From Novosphingobium sp. AAP83 (GTDB taxonomy: Bacteria; Pseudomonadota; Alphaproteobacteria; Sphingomonadales; Sphingomonadaceae): DNA of 64,000 nt. The stretch covers positions 211,744 to 275,743 of the forward strand of contig NZ_LJHY01000004.1 in the NCBI RefSeq assembly GCF_001295795.1, written 5' to 3'. Below are positions 1 to 9,457 of the stretch, one piece after another (the stretch's first letter is position 1; the number at the start of each line of letters is the position of its first letter). The notes below the pieces were generated by a model. It made no database searches. It was not told the origin of the DNA and saw only the letters and a list, made by a program, of their open reading frames with translations. Position numbers and translations under genes: made by a program.

Positions 1-69
1 ACTGCCGATCAGGTGCAGACCATCATTGGCATGTTCGAACGCGCTGGCAAGGCCATCGGGATCATCTGA
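1..69 (+). CDS. C-terminal end of an upstream gene (partial)
   Basis: An open frame enters from the left edge and ends at TGA 67-69. The visible 22 residues end in FERAGKAIGII. The tail is too short to name; it would suit the last helix of a PLP-dependent transferase, but that is a guess. The stop overlaps the next start by one base (TGATG), so the two genes are probably translationally coupled. Confidence 0.6.
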   Translation, partial: TADQVQTIIGMFERAGKAIGII

Positions 70-860
70 TGCGCAAGGCTTTGCTGGCGCTGGCACTGCT
101 TTCAACGCCCGCACAGGCGCAAAACCGCCCGCCAGCGCCAGCCGCTGTCCCCGAAGGGATGAGCGATAGGCCCTGCCCTGTGCAGACGCAGGGCTTTCAC
201 GCAGGCCACCCCTACGTTCGCCAGAACGACTGGGCGTGGCTGTGCCGCTATGCCGAAGCCGACAAGCAAATCGCTCAAGCGCCTCGCGTGGTGTTCATCG
301 GTGATTCGATTACCGAGGGCTGGGTCGCGCTTGCGCCATCGCTGTTCGTCAGCGGCGCGGTGGGGCGCGGGATCAGCGGGCAGACCAGCCCGCAAGCGCT
401 GGTGCGGTTCTATCAGGATGTCGTGCGGCTGCGCCCCAAAGTGGTGCACATCATGGTGGGCACCAATGACGTGGCGGGCAATACCGGCCCTTCCAGCCCC
501 GAAATGTACACCAACCACATCGCCGCGATGGTCGATCTGGCGCGCGCCAACGGCATCGCGGTGGTGATCGGCAGCATCCTGCCCGCCGCCAAGTTCCCGT
601 GGCGACCAAACCTTACACCCGCCCCCCAAGTCGTCGCGCTCAACACCTGGCTCAAAGACTATGCCAAAGCGCGCGGCGCAGCCTTCGCCGATTACCACAA
701 GGCGCTGGTCAACGCCGAAGGCGGCATCAACCCCGACCTGGCACCTGACGGCATCCACCCCAACGCCAAGGGCTATGCCCTGATGGAACCCATCGCGCGG
801 GCCGCGATTGCCGAGGCGGAAAAACTGCGGGGAAAAACACCGACGGCGAAGCGGCGCTAA
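69..860 (+). CDS. Secreted SGNH/GDSL-family hydrolase
   Basis: A 263-residue esterase/lipase-type hydrolase with an N-terminal signal peptide (cleavage near AQA-Q, residue 18), so it should act in the periplasm. All SGNH blocks are visible: FIGDS with the nucleophile Ser80 (block I), the Gly of GRGISGQ (block II), GTND at 131-134 (block III) and DGIH at 227-230 supplying the catalytic Asp/His (block V). The layout resembles acetylhydrolase-like GDSL proteins acting on acetylated sugars or lipids, but the substrate cannot be read from sequence. It is coupled by TGATG to the gene before it. Confidence 0.88.
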   Translation: MRKALLALALLSTPAQAQNRPPAPAAVPEGMSDRPCPVQTQGFHAGHPYVRQNDWAWLCRYAEADKQIAQAPRVVFIGDSITEGWVALAPSLFVSGAVGRGISGQTSPQALVRFYQDVVRLRPKVVHIMVGTNDVAGNTGPSSPEMYTNHIAAMVDLARANGIAVVIGSILPAAKFPWRPNLTPAPQVVALNTWLKDYAKARGAAFADYHKALVNAEGGINPDLAPDGIHPNAKGYALMEPIARAAIAEAEKLRGKTPTAKRR

Positions 861-879
861 ACAGCTCACCGCCCCTTCA

Positions 880-1692
880 TTACTTCTGGCACTTCGCACA
901 AAAGAACGTCGACCGCCCCCCCTGTACTACGCGCTCGACCGTGCCGCCACAGGCGCATTCCTCCCCCTCGCGGCCATAAACGCGCCAGTCTTTGGCAAAA
1001 TAGCCCAGTTCGCCGCTGGGGCGGGCGTAATCGCGCAGGGTTGATCCGCCTGCTGCGATGGATTCGTTCAAGACATCACGGATGGCGGGGACGAGCAGGG
1101 TGAGCGCTTTGGCGGAAACTTTGCCGCCTGCACGCTCGGGATGGATGTGCGCACGGTTCAGGGCTTCGCAGACATAGATATTGCCCAAGCCCGCCACGAT
1201 CCGCTGATCGAGCAGCAGGAGCTTCACCGCCGAAATCCGGTCTTTGAACGCGGCTTTGAGATGCGCGACAGACAGCCCTTCGCCCAGCGGTTCCGGCCCC
1301 AGCGCGGCAAATTGCGGCCAGGCATCGAGCGCCGGGGTATCGACCAGATCGACCGAGCCAAACCTGCGCGCATCATTCAGCGCCAGAATTCGCCCATCGC
1401 CGGTCTCCAGCACCAGATGGTCATGCTTGCCGATATCTTCAGGATCGATTCGCCAGCGACCCGACATACCAAGGTGAAACACCATCGTGCGATCACGATC
1501 CGTGTGGATCAGGCCATACTTCGCGCGCCGCGAAAGCCCGGTCACCCGCGCGCCGGTGAGCGCTTGCGCCAAGTCCACAGGGAACGGACGCCGCAAATCG
1601 GCGCGATTGACCGCAACGCGCGCGATAACCTGCCCGTCAAGCACGGTTGTAAGTCCCCGGACAGTGGTTTCTACTTCTGGTAATTCGGGCAT
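880..1692 (-). CDS. mutM: Formamidopyrimidine-DNA glycosylase (Fpg/MutM)
   Basis: Base-excision repair glycosylase/AP lyase that removes 8-oxoguanine and formamidopyrimidines. The start is placed at the ATG giving MPELPEVE, because Pro2 must become the N-terminal nucleophile; an earlier in-frame start adds nine residues and would block catalysis. The product is 270 aa. The H2TH region and C-terminal zinc finger (ending FFCAKCQK) are present. The first finger pair is C-x-C rather than the usual C-x2-C. The gene is divergent from ubiE across a 74-bp gap. Confidence 0.95.
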   Translation of the reverse strand: MPELPEVETTVRGLTTVLDGQVIARVAVNRADLRRPFPVDLAQALTGARVTGLSRRAKYGLIHTDRDRTMVFHLGMSGRWRIDPEDIGKHDHLVLETGDGRILALNDARRFGSVDLVDTPALDAWPQFAALGPEPLGEGLSVAHLKAAFKDRISAVKLLLLDQRIVAGLGNIYVCEALNRAHIHPERAGGKVSAKALTLLVPAIRDVLNESIAAGGSTLRDYARPSGELGYFAKDWRVYGREGEECACGGTVERVVQGGRSTFFCAKCQK

Positions 1693-1766
1693 AACGCCAT
1701 CACCCCTAACACCCCTCACCTAACACCCTTTGCCGTCCGGGCAATTCCCCACTAAAGGCGCTAGGC

Positions 1767-2504
1767 ATGACCGCACAAGAAACTGCCTCGTTTGGCTACG
1801 AAGATATCCCCGCCGATGAAAAAGAAGGCCGCGTTGGCGCGATCTTCTCGAACGTGGCGCGCAAGTATGACGTGATGAACGATGCCATGTCTGTTGGCAT
1901 GCACCGCTTGTGGAAAGACAAGTTCGTGCGCCGCGTCCGCCCCAAAGAGGGCGAGACGATCCTTGATATGGCTGGCGGCACCGGCGACATCGCGTTCCGC
2001 ATGGCTCCATCGGGCGCGCAGATCACCGTGTCTGACATCAATCAGGACATGCTCGATGTAGGCATCGAACGCGCAATGAAGCAGGGCTTGGACGGGCTGG
2101 TCTGGTCCTGCCAGAACGCCGAAGAGCTGAGCTTTGGCGACCGGTTTTTTGATGCCTACACCATCGCTTTCGGCATCCGCAACGTGACGCACATCGACCA
2201 AGCCTTGGCCGAGGCGCACCGCGTGCTGAAGTTTGGCGGGCGGTTCTTCTGCCTGGAATTCTCGACCACGCAATGGCCGGGCTTTTCCGAAATCTACGAC
2301 GCCTATTCGCACAAGCTGGTGCCCAAACTAGGCCAGATGATTGCAGGCGACGAGGAATCCTATCGCTACCTGATCGAATCGATCCGCCGCTTCCCGACCA
2401 TGCCCGAATTTGAAGGCATGATCCGCGCAGCAGGCTTCCGCCATACCAAGGTTGAGCCGATCCTTGGCGGCTTGGTCGCGATCCATTCGGGCTGGAAGGT
2501 GTGA
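1767..2504 (+). CDS. ubiE: Ubiquinone/menaquinone biosynthesis C-methyltransferase
   Basis: A 245-aa class I SAM-dependent methyltransferase that C-methylates the quinone ring (2-polyprenyl-6-methoxy-benzoquinol step in ubiquinone synthesis). The SAM motif I is ILDMAGGTGDIAF. The family signatures AFGIRNV and the HRVLKFGGRFFCLEFS strand follow. ubiB lies downstream on the same strand after a palindromic spacer, the usual alphaproteobacterial fpg-ubiE-ubiB order. Confidence 0.95.
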   Translation: MTAQETASFGYEDIPADEKEGRVGAIFSNVARKYDVMNDAMSVGMHRLWKDKFVRRVRPKEGETILDMAGGTGDIAFRMAPSGAQITVSDINQDMLDVGIERAMKQGLDGLVWSCQNAEELSFGDRFFDAYTIAFGIRNVTHIDQALAEAHRVLKFGGRFFCLEFSTTQWPGFSEIYDAYSHKLVPKLGQMIAGDEESYRYLIESIRRFPTMPEFEGMIRAAGFRHTKVEPILGGLVAIHSGWKV

Positions 2505-2525
2505 TGCAGGGTCTGCCAGAACAAC

Positions 2526-2628
2526 TCCCCCTCCTCTTCAGAGGAGGGGGCCGGGGGGTGGTGCTGCGACAAATGCAGCGCCCTGATCCCACCACCCCCA
2601 AACCCCCTCCTCTGAAGAGGAGGGGGTT
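2526..2628. repeat. Nested long palindrome between ubiE and ubiB
   Basis: Two 24-bp perfect palindromes (2527-2550 and 2603-2626), each of the form C5-TCCTC..GAGGA-G5, flank a GGGGTGGTG...CCACCACCCC inner arm. Each half folds on itself, and the two halves also pair with each other over about 100 bp. This is typical of sphingomonad REP-like intergenic elements. It could act as an mRNA processing or attenuation point between ubiE and ubiB. Confidence 0.75.
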
Positions 2629-2646
2629 TAACAGCGTCATCCGAGC

Positions 2647-4200
2647 ATGACTCACCCCGCCACACATTTGCGCCGTTTGCTCGGCTGGGGCCGCACGCTT
2701 GCGCGCCACGGTGCCTTGCGCGGGATCGAGGCTGATCCCAATACGCCTGCACCCGTGCGCACGCTGTGCCGTGTCGCGCGGTTCGGCACGCGCCAGCCCA
2801 AGACGCCAGACTACGCCGGAGCATTTCGCGCCATCGGCCCCGCCGCGATCAAGCTGGGCCAGACGCTGGCCACCCGCCCCGATCTGGTGGGCGAGGAAGC
2901 CGCGCACAATTTGCTGGCATTGCAAGACAAGCTGCCGCCGGTTGATTTCGCGCTGATCCGGGCCGAGATTGAACGCTCGTTCGAAAAGCCGCTGGAGGCG
3001 CTTTACGCGGAATTCGATCCCGAGCCGGTTGGCGCGGCATCAGTCGCTCAAGTGCACAGCGCTGTTACCACCGAAGGCCGCAAGGTGGCGGTGAAAATTC
3101 TGCGCCCCGGCGTGCGGGAAAAGCTGGCGCGCGATATCACGACTTATGAATGGGCCGCAGCGCACCTTGAGGCTCTGGGCGGCGAGGCGAGCCGGTTACG
3201 ACCGCGCATGATCATCGCCAACTTCAAACGCTGGACTGTGCGCGAGCTTGATCTGCGGCGCGAAGCGGCATCGGCATCCGAACTTGCCGACTTGATGCGT
3301 GCCCATGCAGGCTACCGGGTGCCCGCCATCGATTGGGACCGCACCAACGGGCGCGTGATGACGCTCGATTGGATCGACGGTATCAAGATCAGCGATACGG
3401 CAGCTCTAGATGCGGCGGGAATTGATCGCAAGGACTTGGCTTCGCGCCTCGTCATCGCGTTTTTGACGCAGGCGATCAGCGGCGGGTATTTCCATGCCGA
3501 CATGCATCAGGGCAATCTGTTCGTCGAAGCCGATGGCACGATTACCGCGATTGATTTTGGCATCATGGGCCGGATCGACCGGCGCGCGCGCCAGTGGCTT
3601 GCCGAAATCCTCTATGGCCTGACCACGGGCAATTACCGCCGCGTCGCCGAAATCCATTTCGAAGCGCAATATGTGCCAAGCTACCACTCGGTCGAAGAAT
3701 TCGCGACTGCCCTGCGCGCGGTGGGTGAACCGATGCGCGGACGTCCGGTGAGCGAATTGTCTGTCGGGCAGATGCTCGACGGACTGTTTGCGATCACCCG
3801 CGATTTCGACATGCAAACGCAGCCACACTTGCTGTTGCTGCAAAAAACGATGGTCATGGTCGAAGGCATCGCCACCCAACTCGATCCCGAAATCAACATG
3901 TGGGACACTGCATCACCCTTTGTGCGCGACTGGATTCGCGATGAACTCGGCCCTGAAGCGGCGATTGCGGACCAGATGCGTGAGGGCGTCAAGACGCTGC
4001 TCGGCTTGCCCGATCTGGTGCGGCGGATCGAAGAGAAGTTTCCGCCCAAGGGGGGCGCTCCTGAAGCGCCGCCATTGCCAGAGATCGATCTGATCGTCGG
4101 CCCCAATCGGCGTCGTCGCAATTGGCTGGGACAACTGGTGCCGTTCCTTGCAGGCGCTGTGGCTGTGGCCGGTGCCCACGCGCTCGGCCTCTGGGGCTGA
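2647..4200 (+). CDS. ubiB: UbiB, ADCK/ABC1-family protein of ubiquinone biosynthesis
   Basis: A 517-aa atypical kinase-like membrane protein needed for ubiquinone synthesis. The family KxGQ motif is seen as IKLGQTLATRPDLVG, followed by GAASVAQVHSA (A-rich loop), VAVKILRPGV (ATP-binding Lys), FHADMHQGNL (catalytic loop) and AIDFGIMG (metal-binding Asp). The C-terminus ends in a hydrophobic segment (about 495-515), as in E. coli UbiB. It follows ubiE in the same direction. Confidence 0.93.
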   Translation: MTHPATHLRRLLGWGRTLARHGALRGIEADPNTPAPVRTLCRVARFGTRQPKTPDYAGAFRAIGPAAIKLGQTLATRPDLVGEEAAHNLLALQDKLPPVDFALIRAEIERSFEKPLEALYAEFDPEPVGAASVAQVHSAVTTEGRKVAVKILRPGVREKLARDITTYEWAAAHLEALGGEASRLRPRMIIANFKRWTVRELDLRREAASASELADLMRAHAGYRVPAIDWDRTNGRVMTLDWIDGIKISDTAALDAAGIDRKDLASRLVIAFLTQAISGGYFHADMHQGNLFVEADGTITAIDFGIMGRIDRRARQWLAEILYGLTTGNYRRVAEIHFEAQYVPSYHSVEEFATALRAVGEPMRGRPVSELSVGQMLDGLFAITRDFDMQTQPHLLLLQKTMVMVEGIATQLDPEINMWDTASPFVRDWIRDELGPEAAIADQMREGVKTLLGLPDLVRRIEEKFPPKGGAPEAPPLPEIDLIVGPNRRRRNWLGQLVPFLAGAVAVAGAHALGLWG

Positions 4201-4214
4201 TAGGTCCAAAGCCC

Positions 4215-5318
4215 TTGCCACACTACGATATCTCGCATTTGCGCCTGCCCAAGCGCCATTTCCATGCGCTGGACCTGTCGCGCCTGCTGGCGGCGATCAT
4301 GGTGCTGTTCTGGCATTACCAGCATATCTTTGTGCCGCCGGTGCCCTATCACGTGCACGTCGATCGGGCGATCCAGCCTTGGTATCCGGTGCTAAGCTGG
4401 CTGTATAATCACGGCCACACGGCGGTGCAGTATTTTTGGGCGGTATCGGGCTTCGTCTTCGCCCACGTCTATCTTTCAGACCCGCGCGCGCGGGGGCGGT
4501 TCTGGCTGGCACGGTTTGCGCGGCTGTGGCCGCTGCACCTGCTGACGCTGGGCCTGATGGCGCTGCTGCAAGGGATTTACTTCACGCGCACCGGCACCGA
4601 ATTCATCTACCACACCAACGATCTGAAGCACTTCCTGCTCTCCCTGCCGCTGATGCAGTATTGGGGTTGGCAGAATAACCAATCGTTCAATGGCCCATCA
4701 TGGTCGCTCTCGACCGAGATTCTGGCCTACCTCGTGTTCTGGCTCGCGCTACCGGGCTTGCGCCGCTTGCCGCTCGCTCTGGCATCGGTGCTGGGTGTCG
4801 GGATGCTTTGGTACATGCTCAAGGGTGGCCCGAATAAAGAGGTGCTGTCTTGCGTCGGCTACTTCTTCGTGGGCTGTGCGGTCTATGGCGCCGCGCTCAA
4901 AGGCTGGCTGCGCATTGAGAACCTCCTGCCCTTTGGCGCTGCGTTGATAGTCGCTGCATTCTGGCTCAAAGCCACCTACCGCGGCGGGGATGCTGCCACG
5001 ATTGCGGGCACCTTCGGCGTGGTATTCCTCACGCTTGCCGCCGATCTTTCAGACGCCAAAGGCCGCCTCAGCTTTGGCCAGAAGCTGGGCGATGCGTCTT
5101 ATGGCATCTATTTGTGGCACATCCCGATCCAGCTTACGATCGTGCTGATCATCGATTCCATCGGCATCCCCCGCGACATTGCGCGCCAGCCGTGGTTCCT
5201 GATCGTCTTCGTCAGCATTGCCATCGCGGCAGGATTCATCAGCCACAAGCTGTTTGAACGCCCCGCGCAAAAGGCGGTGTTCGCATTGTGGGCGAGGGTT
5301 AAAGCCCGAAAAGCCTAG
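4215..5318 (+). CDS. Acyltransferase-3 family integral membrane protein
   Basis: About 367 aa with roughly ten hydrophobic segments. It opens with FHALDLSRLLAAIMVLFWHY, the acyltransferase-3 (OafA/NodX-like) N-terminal signature with a conserved His. A late SYGIYLWHIP segment is also typical. Such proteins transfer acyl groups onto surface polysaccharides or other envelope molecules; the substrate here is unknown. No ATG exists near the N-terminus after ubiB stops at 4200, so TTG 4215 is taken as the start. The last 4 bp overlap the convergent gene. Confidence 0.8.
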   Translation: MPHYDISHLRLPKRHFHALDLSRLLAAIMVLFWHYQHIFVPPVPYHVHVDRAIQPWYPVLSWLYNHGHTAVQYFWAVSGFVFAHVYLSDPRARGRFWLARFARLWPLHLLTLGLMALLQGIYFTRTGTEFIYHTNDLKHFLLSLPLMQYWGWQNNQSFNGPSWSLSTEILAYLVFWLALPGLRRLPLALASVLGVGMLWYMLKGGPNKEVLSCVGYFFVGCAVYGAALKGWLRIENLLPFGAALIVAAFWLKATYRGGDAATIAGTFGVVFLTLAADLSDAKGRLSFGQKLGDASYGIYLWHIPIQLTIVLIIDSIGIPRDIARQPWFLIVFVSIAIAAGFISHKLFERPAQKAVFALWARVKARKA

Positions 5319-5713
5319 GCCGCGATCTCCGCTAGCTTGTGGTGCGGCAAAAGCCGCCATGCTGCCAGCATCAGCAACACGTGCAAAGCCTCATAGATCA
5401 TCGGTATGGCCCAGTCGGGATAGCTGCCCGACAGGCCCAGATCGAGCAAGCGGCCGGCAAATGATGCGCCAAACAACAGCGCTGGCACCAGCAACAGGTC
5501 GGCATTGCGCCGCCATGCGCCCCACATCATGCACACCCCGGCAACGCCGAAAAACGATGTGAAGTCCGCGCGGATGGTCGAGACGCCCGCCGCGCCACTT
5601 GCCAGCACGCCCAGACCGCGCGCGGCTTGTGCAGGATCGATCAGGAACGAAATCGCCATAAACAGGTTGAGCAACCCGCCAAGGAACACCACTGCGGTCA
5701 GGATAAGTCTCAT
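5315..5713 (-). CDS. Small four-helix membrane protein, DUF4345-like
   Basis: A 132-aa protein with four predicted membrane helices. The IRADFTSFFGVAGVCMMWGA segment and a later Gly-Arg in the third helix resemble DUF4345 proteins, whose function is unknown. It is divergent from coaBC and overlaps the convergent acyltransferase gene by 4 bp. The family call is by eye and moderate. Confidence 0.6.
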   Translation of the reverse strand: MRLILTAVVFLGGLLNLFMAISFLIDPAQAARGLGVLASGAAGVSTIRADFTSFFGVAGVCMMWGAWRRNADLLLVPALLFGASFAGRLLDLGLSGSYPDWAIPMIYEALHVLLMLAAWRLLPHHKLAEIAA

Positions 5714-5784
5714 TCGGTGTCACCTTCAGGTTTGTGGCGTGCAGAGTGCACCATACAGGCACCATACGCAAAAGGATTGCGCGC

Positions 5785-7011
5785 ATGGCCCAGCCATTGC
5801 ACAAGCGCGGTGCAATGATCGGCAAACGCATTCTCCTTATCGTCGGCGGCGGGATCGCGGCTTATAAAGCCTGCGAAATGGTGCGGCTTATCCGCAAACA
5901 GGGCGCGGACGTCACTTGCGTCCTTACCGATGGCGGCGCGCATTTCGTTACCGCGATGACGCTGGCGGCGCTCAGCGAAAATCCCGTCCACACCACGCTG
6001 TGGGACCTCAAGAACGAGGTCGAGATGGGGCACATCCAGCTTTCGCGGCAGGCAGACCTGATCGTTGTGTGCCCTGCGACGGCTGACCTGATGGCGCGCA
6101 TGGCAGCGGGCATTGCCGATGATCTGGCCACCACACTGCTGCTGGCGACGGACAAGCCGGTGATGGCCGTGCCCGCGATGAACGTGCGGATGTGGCAACA
6201 CGCCGCCACCGTGCGCAATGTCGCCACCTTGCGCGGCTCCGGCGTGACCGTGCTTAACCCAGACGAAGGCGTGATGGCTTGCGGGGAATATGGCCCAGGG
6301 CGTCTGCCAGAACCCGAAGCGGTGCTGGCGGCGATTGCCGACCGGCTTGGCGCCACCAATGTCGCAGGCCCGCTTACCGGCAAACGCGTGCTGATCACCG
6401 CAGGCCCGACGCACGAACCGATTGATCCGGTGCGCTACATCGCCAACCGGTCGAGCGGCAAGCAAGGCTTTGCCATCGCCGCTGCCGCTGCCAAGGCAGG
6501 CGCGCAGGTGACGCTGATCGCTGGCCCGGTCACCTTGCAGACTCCCGCAGGGGTCACGCGCGTCGATGTGGAAACGGCGCGCCAGATGTCTGCCGCAGTT
6601 GATGCCGCGCTTCCTGCCGATGTTGCGATCATGGTGGCCGCTGTGGCCGATTGGCGCTCTGCCGGAGAGGCGAACCAGAAGATCAAGAAGGACGGTTCGG
6701 GCCAAGTGCCACCGCTGCAACTGGTCGAGAACCCAGATATCCTCGCTACGCTGTGCAAATCAGACCGCCGCCCGCCGCTGGTGATCGGCTTTGCCGCCGA
6801 AACCAACGATGTTCTGGCCCACGCGCAGGCCAAGCTGGCGCGCAAAGGCGCAGACTGGATCGTTGCCAACGATGTCGCCACGCACAAGATGGGCGGCGAG
6901 ATCAACGCGCTGCATATCGTCAGTGCAGCGGGCATCGAAAGCCTGGGTGAAATGCCCAAAGATGCCGCCGCTGCTGCTCTTGTCCAAAGGATCGCCGATG
7001 TCCTCGCCTGA
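5785..7011 (+). CDS. coaBC: Bifunctional phosphopantothenoylcysteine decarboxylase/synthetase
   Basis: Carries out two steps of coenzyme A synthesis. The N-terminal half (about 1-190) is the FMN-dependent decarboxylase CoaC, with VPAMNVRMW and the [11 protein letters not shown] loop holding the catalytic Cys. The C-terminal half is the synthetase CoaB, starting at [19 protein letters not shown] with SSGKQG. ATG 5785 is preferred because AAAGGA lies about 10 bp upstream; ATG 5815 (MIGKRIL) is possible. The 3' end overlaps dut by 14 bp. Confidence 0.95.
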   Translation: MAQPLHKRGAMIGKRILLIVGGGIAAYKACEMVRLIRKQGADVTCVLTDGGAHFVTAMTLAALSENPVHTTLWDLKNEVEMGHIQLSRQADLIVVCPATADLMARMAAGIADDLATTLLLATDKPVMAVPAMNVRMWQHAATVRNVATLRGSGVTVLNPDEGVMACGEYGPGRLPEPEAVLAAIADRLGATNVAGPLTGKRVLITAGPTHEPIDPVRYIANRSSGKQGFAIAAAAAKAGAQVTLIAGPVTLQTPAGVTRVDVETARQMSAAVDAALPADVAIMVAAVADWRSAGEANQKIKKDGSGQVPPLQLVENPDILATLCKSDRRPPLVIGFAAETNDVLAHAQAKLARKGADWIVANDVATHKMGGEINALHIVSAAGIESLGEMPKDAAAAALVQRIADVLA

Positions 7012-7465
7012 AGTTTCCGTGCTTGTAAAGCGTCTGCCCCATGGTGAGGGCCTGCCGCTTCCCGCCTATGCCACCGCAGGCGCGGCGGGCATGGACGTGG
7101 TTGCCGCCGAGGATGTGGACCTTGCCCCCGGCGCGCGCCACGCAGTTGCCACCGGGCTATCGGTCGCCATTCCGCATGGATTTGAAATCCAGGTCCGCCC
7201 CCGCTCCGGCCTTGCGCTGAAGCACGGCGTTACCGTGCCCAATACGCCCGGTACGATTGACAGCGATTATCGCGGCGAGCTCAAAGTCATCATGATCAAC
7301 CTCGGGCCAGAGACTTTCGCGATCCGCCGGGGTGATCGCGTAGCGCAACTCGTTGTCGCTCCCGTGACACGCGGAACGTGGCTTGAGGTTGCCGAGCTTG
7401 ACGAGACCGCGCGCGGCGAAGGCGGCTTTGGTTCAACCGGCGGATTGGCGGCGCTGAAGGGCTAA
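6998..7465 (+). CDS. dut: Deoxyuridine 5'-triphosphate nucleotidohydrolase
   Basis: A 155-aa trimeric dUTPase that hydrolyses dUTP to dUMP and PPi, keeping uracil out of DNA. The five motifs are visible in order: [26 protein letters not shown] (catalytic Asp and substrate Tyr region), RGDRVAQLV and [10 protein letters not shown]. The start overlaps the end of coaBC, with AAAGGA at 6986-6991 as ribosome site. The coaBC-dut pairing is conserved in many proteobacteria. Confidence 0.95.
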   Translation: MSSPEVSVLVKRLPHGEGLPLPAYATAGAAGMDVVAAEDVDLAPGARHAVATGLSVAIPHGFEIQVRPRSGLALKHGVTVPNTPGTIDSDYRGELKVIMINLGPETFAIRRGDRVAQLVVAPVTRGTWLEVAELDETARGEGGFGSTGGLAALKG

Positions 7466-7481
7466 AGGGCCACCAGCCAAA

Positions 7482-7507
7482 AAGGCCCCGCATCGCTGCG
7501 AGGCCTT
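7482..7507. terminator. Bidirectional hairpin terminator between dut and the DUF4136 gene
   Basis: AAGGCCCCGCA-TCGC-TGCGAGGCCTT is a near-perfect stem-loop placed tail-to-tail between dut (ends 7465) and the minus-strand gene ending at 7529. Read on the minus strand it is followed by a run of T, which fits intrinsic termination of that gene. Confidence 0.7.
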
Positions 7508-7528
7508 CTGTCATCCGAAAACGGAAGG

Positions 7529-8269
7529 TTACTTTACCTTCTTCACCGTCTTCTTTTCAGGCGCGATGGAAATGCGCAAGGTTTCGCCGTTGTTGCCGGG
7601 GAAGCCCGTGAACATCGCTTCAACCAGATTGGGCACCACATAAGACAGGCGGTTCGATTGCGAGGCTGCTTCGGCCTTGCCTTCGAACAGACGCTGGCCA
7701 TCTGCGCGGCGATCAATCTTCAGATCGATGCCGCTGGTGTAAACCGTGACTACATCAACGCCGCCGCCGCCCCAGCCGCCGCCACCGAAGAAGAACGGAT
7801 CGTTCCAGCCCCAGCCCCAGCCACCGCCACCCCAGCCGCCAAAGCCTCTACGAAAGCCCGGGCCCCATCCCGGACCCCAGCCACCCCAGCCGCCCCAACC
7901 ACCCCAGAAGGGATCGTTGAAGCCGGTTTGGCGGATACGGTCACGGCCCTGATCAACGCCGTAATCAAAGCGCACGATCATATCGGCAACGTCGGCATTG
8001 GCGGGCGCATAGCCCAGCTTTTGCAGTTGCCCGCCGACAAGCGAGGCATATTGCGCAAATTCCAGGCCGCCTGCATCCTTGGGATCATCGGCGACAATCG
8101 CAAAGGTCTGTCCTTGCGGTGCCGGAAGCTGCCCTTGGAAACGCTGAACGTCAGCCTTGAACGGGGTGGTGCAGCCCGCCAGTGTGGCCAGCAATAGCGG
8201 CACTGCGGCAACGCCAACAAGCCGACGCCGACCGGTCGCCAAAAGCTTGCTGTGCAATAGGGTTTTCAT
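7529..8269 (-). CDS. DUF4136 lipoprotein with a Gly/Trp-rich insert
   Basis: A 246-aa predicted outer-membrane lipoprotein with lipobox LAGC near residue 33. DUF4136 features include the early QTFAIV strand and the C-terminal RLFEGKAEA/VVPNLVEAMFTGFPGNNG region. In the middle (about 120-175) sits a low-complexity block built of WGGWG, PGWGPG, GFGG and FFFGGGG units. Family members often have some Gly enrichment here, but this block is long and Trp-rich. The function is unknown. Confidence 0.8.
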   Translation of the reverse strand: MKTLLHSKLLATGRRRLVGVAAVPLLLATLAGCTTPFKADVQRFQGQLPAPQGQTFAIVADDPKDAGGLEFAQYASLVGGQLQKLGYAPANADVADMIVRFDYGVDQGRDRIRQTGFNDPFWGGWGGWGGWGPGWGPGFRRGFGGWGGGGWGWGWNDPFFFGGGGWGGGGVDVVTVYTSGIDLKIDRRADGQRLFEGKAEAASQSNRLSYVVPNLVEAMFTGFPGNNGETLRISIAPEKKTVKKVK

Positions 8270-8426
8270 CGTTGCGACTCCTTACGTGCAGCCTACCACA
8301 TCCTAATCGGACGTACGATCGCATAGCATGCCGTCTTTTTGGACGGGAGGTGCTGAATGCACGTTGAATGGCTCCGGCAACATTATTTGCACGCGAGCCA
8401 TGCTTTGCAACAATTCAGCTTGCGCC

Positions 8427-9446
8427 TCAGCCTCTTACGAGGCCCAACGCTTCATAAGTACGCGCCAGAGTGGGCGCAGCAAGATCACGCGCCTTGAACG
8501 CTCCCTTGGCTAAAATGGCATCCAGCGATTCACGGTCTTGCCGCAACTCGCGATAACGCGCAGCCATCGGCGAAAGCTTTTCGACGAGCAGTTCGCCCAA
8601 CGCAGGCTTAAACTGGCCAAAGCCCTTGCCTTCAAAATCAGTCAGCACGGAGGCCGGTGTCACCCCTGCCATCGCGGCATAGATGCCGACAAGGTTGTTC
8701 GCCTCGGGCCGTCCGGCCAAACCTTCGACTGTTGCGGGCAATGGTTCGGGATCGGTTTTGGCCTTCTTCACCTTCTGCATGATCGCATCGGCATCGTCGG
8801 TGAGGTTGATCCGGCTCATATCCGATGGATCAGACTTGCTCATTTTGGCGCTGCCATCGCGCAAAGACATGATCCGGGCGGCTTCTGGCGGGATGATCGG
8901 TTCGGGCAGTGTGAACAGCGGCGCGTCTTCTGCGCAGAAATCGTTGTTGAACTTTTGCGCAATGTCGCGCGCCAGTTCCAGATGTTGCTTCTGGTCTTCG
9001 CCCACAGGCACGTGTGTTGCCTGATAGAGCAACACGTCAGCAGCTTGGAGCACCGGATAAGTGAAAAGCGCTACAGAAGCACCCTCGCGGTTCTTGCCCG
9101 CCTTGTCCTTCCACTGCGTCATGCGGTTCAACCAGCCCATCCGCGCGGTGCCATTCAGCAACCACTGCAATTCGGCATGGGCGGGCACTTGCGCCTGATT
9201 GAACAGGATCGACTTATCCGGATCAATTCCGCAAGAAACCAGCGCTGCCACCATTTCACGCGTGGCCGCGCCCAGTTCTGACGGCGTATGCGGCATTGAA
9301 ATGGCGTGCAGATCGGCCAGGAAATAAAGGCACTGCCCGCCTTTGGCCGAATATTCATCCTGCATGCGCACCCAGTTCCGGATCGCACCAAGGTAATTGC
9401 CGAGGTGGAGATTGCCCGTGGGCTGGATACCGGAAACGATGCGCAT
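8427..9446 (-). CDS. trpS: Tryptophanyl-tRNA synthetase
   Basis: A 339-aa class I aminoacyl-tRNA synthetase charging tRNA-Trp. The HIGH-type signature is [12 protein letters not shown] near the N-terminus and the KMSKS loop is [11 protein letters not shown]. The start at 9446 ([11 protein letters not shown]) is fixed by homology; the frame stays open for another 100 codons upstream, which belong to the murJ region. Its start lies 11 bp downstream of the murJ stop, suggesting one transcript. Confidence 0.95.
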   Translation of the reverse strand: MRIVSGIQPTGNLHLGNYLGAIRNWVRMQDEYSAKGGQCLYFLADLHAISMPHTPSELGAATREMVAALVSCGIDPDKSILFNQAQVPAHAELQWLLNGTARMGWLNRMTQWKDKAGKNREGASVALFTYPVLQAADVLLYQATHVPVGEDQKQHLELARDIAQKFNNDFCAEDAPLFTLPEPIIPPEAARIMSLRDGSAKMSKSDPSDMSRINLTDDADAIMQKVKKAKTDPEPLPATVEGLAGRPEANNLVGIYAAMAGVTPASVLTDFEGKGFGQFKPALGELLVEKLSPMAARYRELRQDRESLDAILAKGAFKARDLAAPTLARTYEALGLVRG

Positions 9447-9457
9447 CAAAGTGGCCT

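Noticed and set aside
102..899. Long minus-strand frame opposite the GDSL hydrolase
   Set aside because: It mirrors the codon-biased hydrolase gene, and its translation shows no domain. Long antisense frames are common in GC-rich DNA.
7740..7930. Tandem repeat or CRISPR-like pattern
   Set aside because: The periodicity comes from Gly/Trp codons within the DUF4136 gene; there are no regular repeats and spacers.
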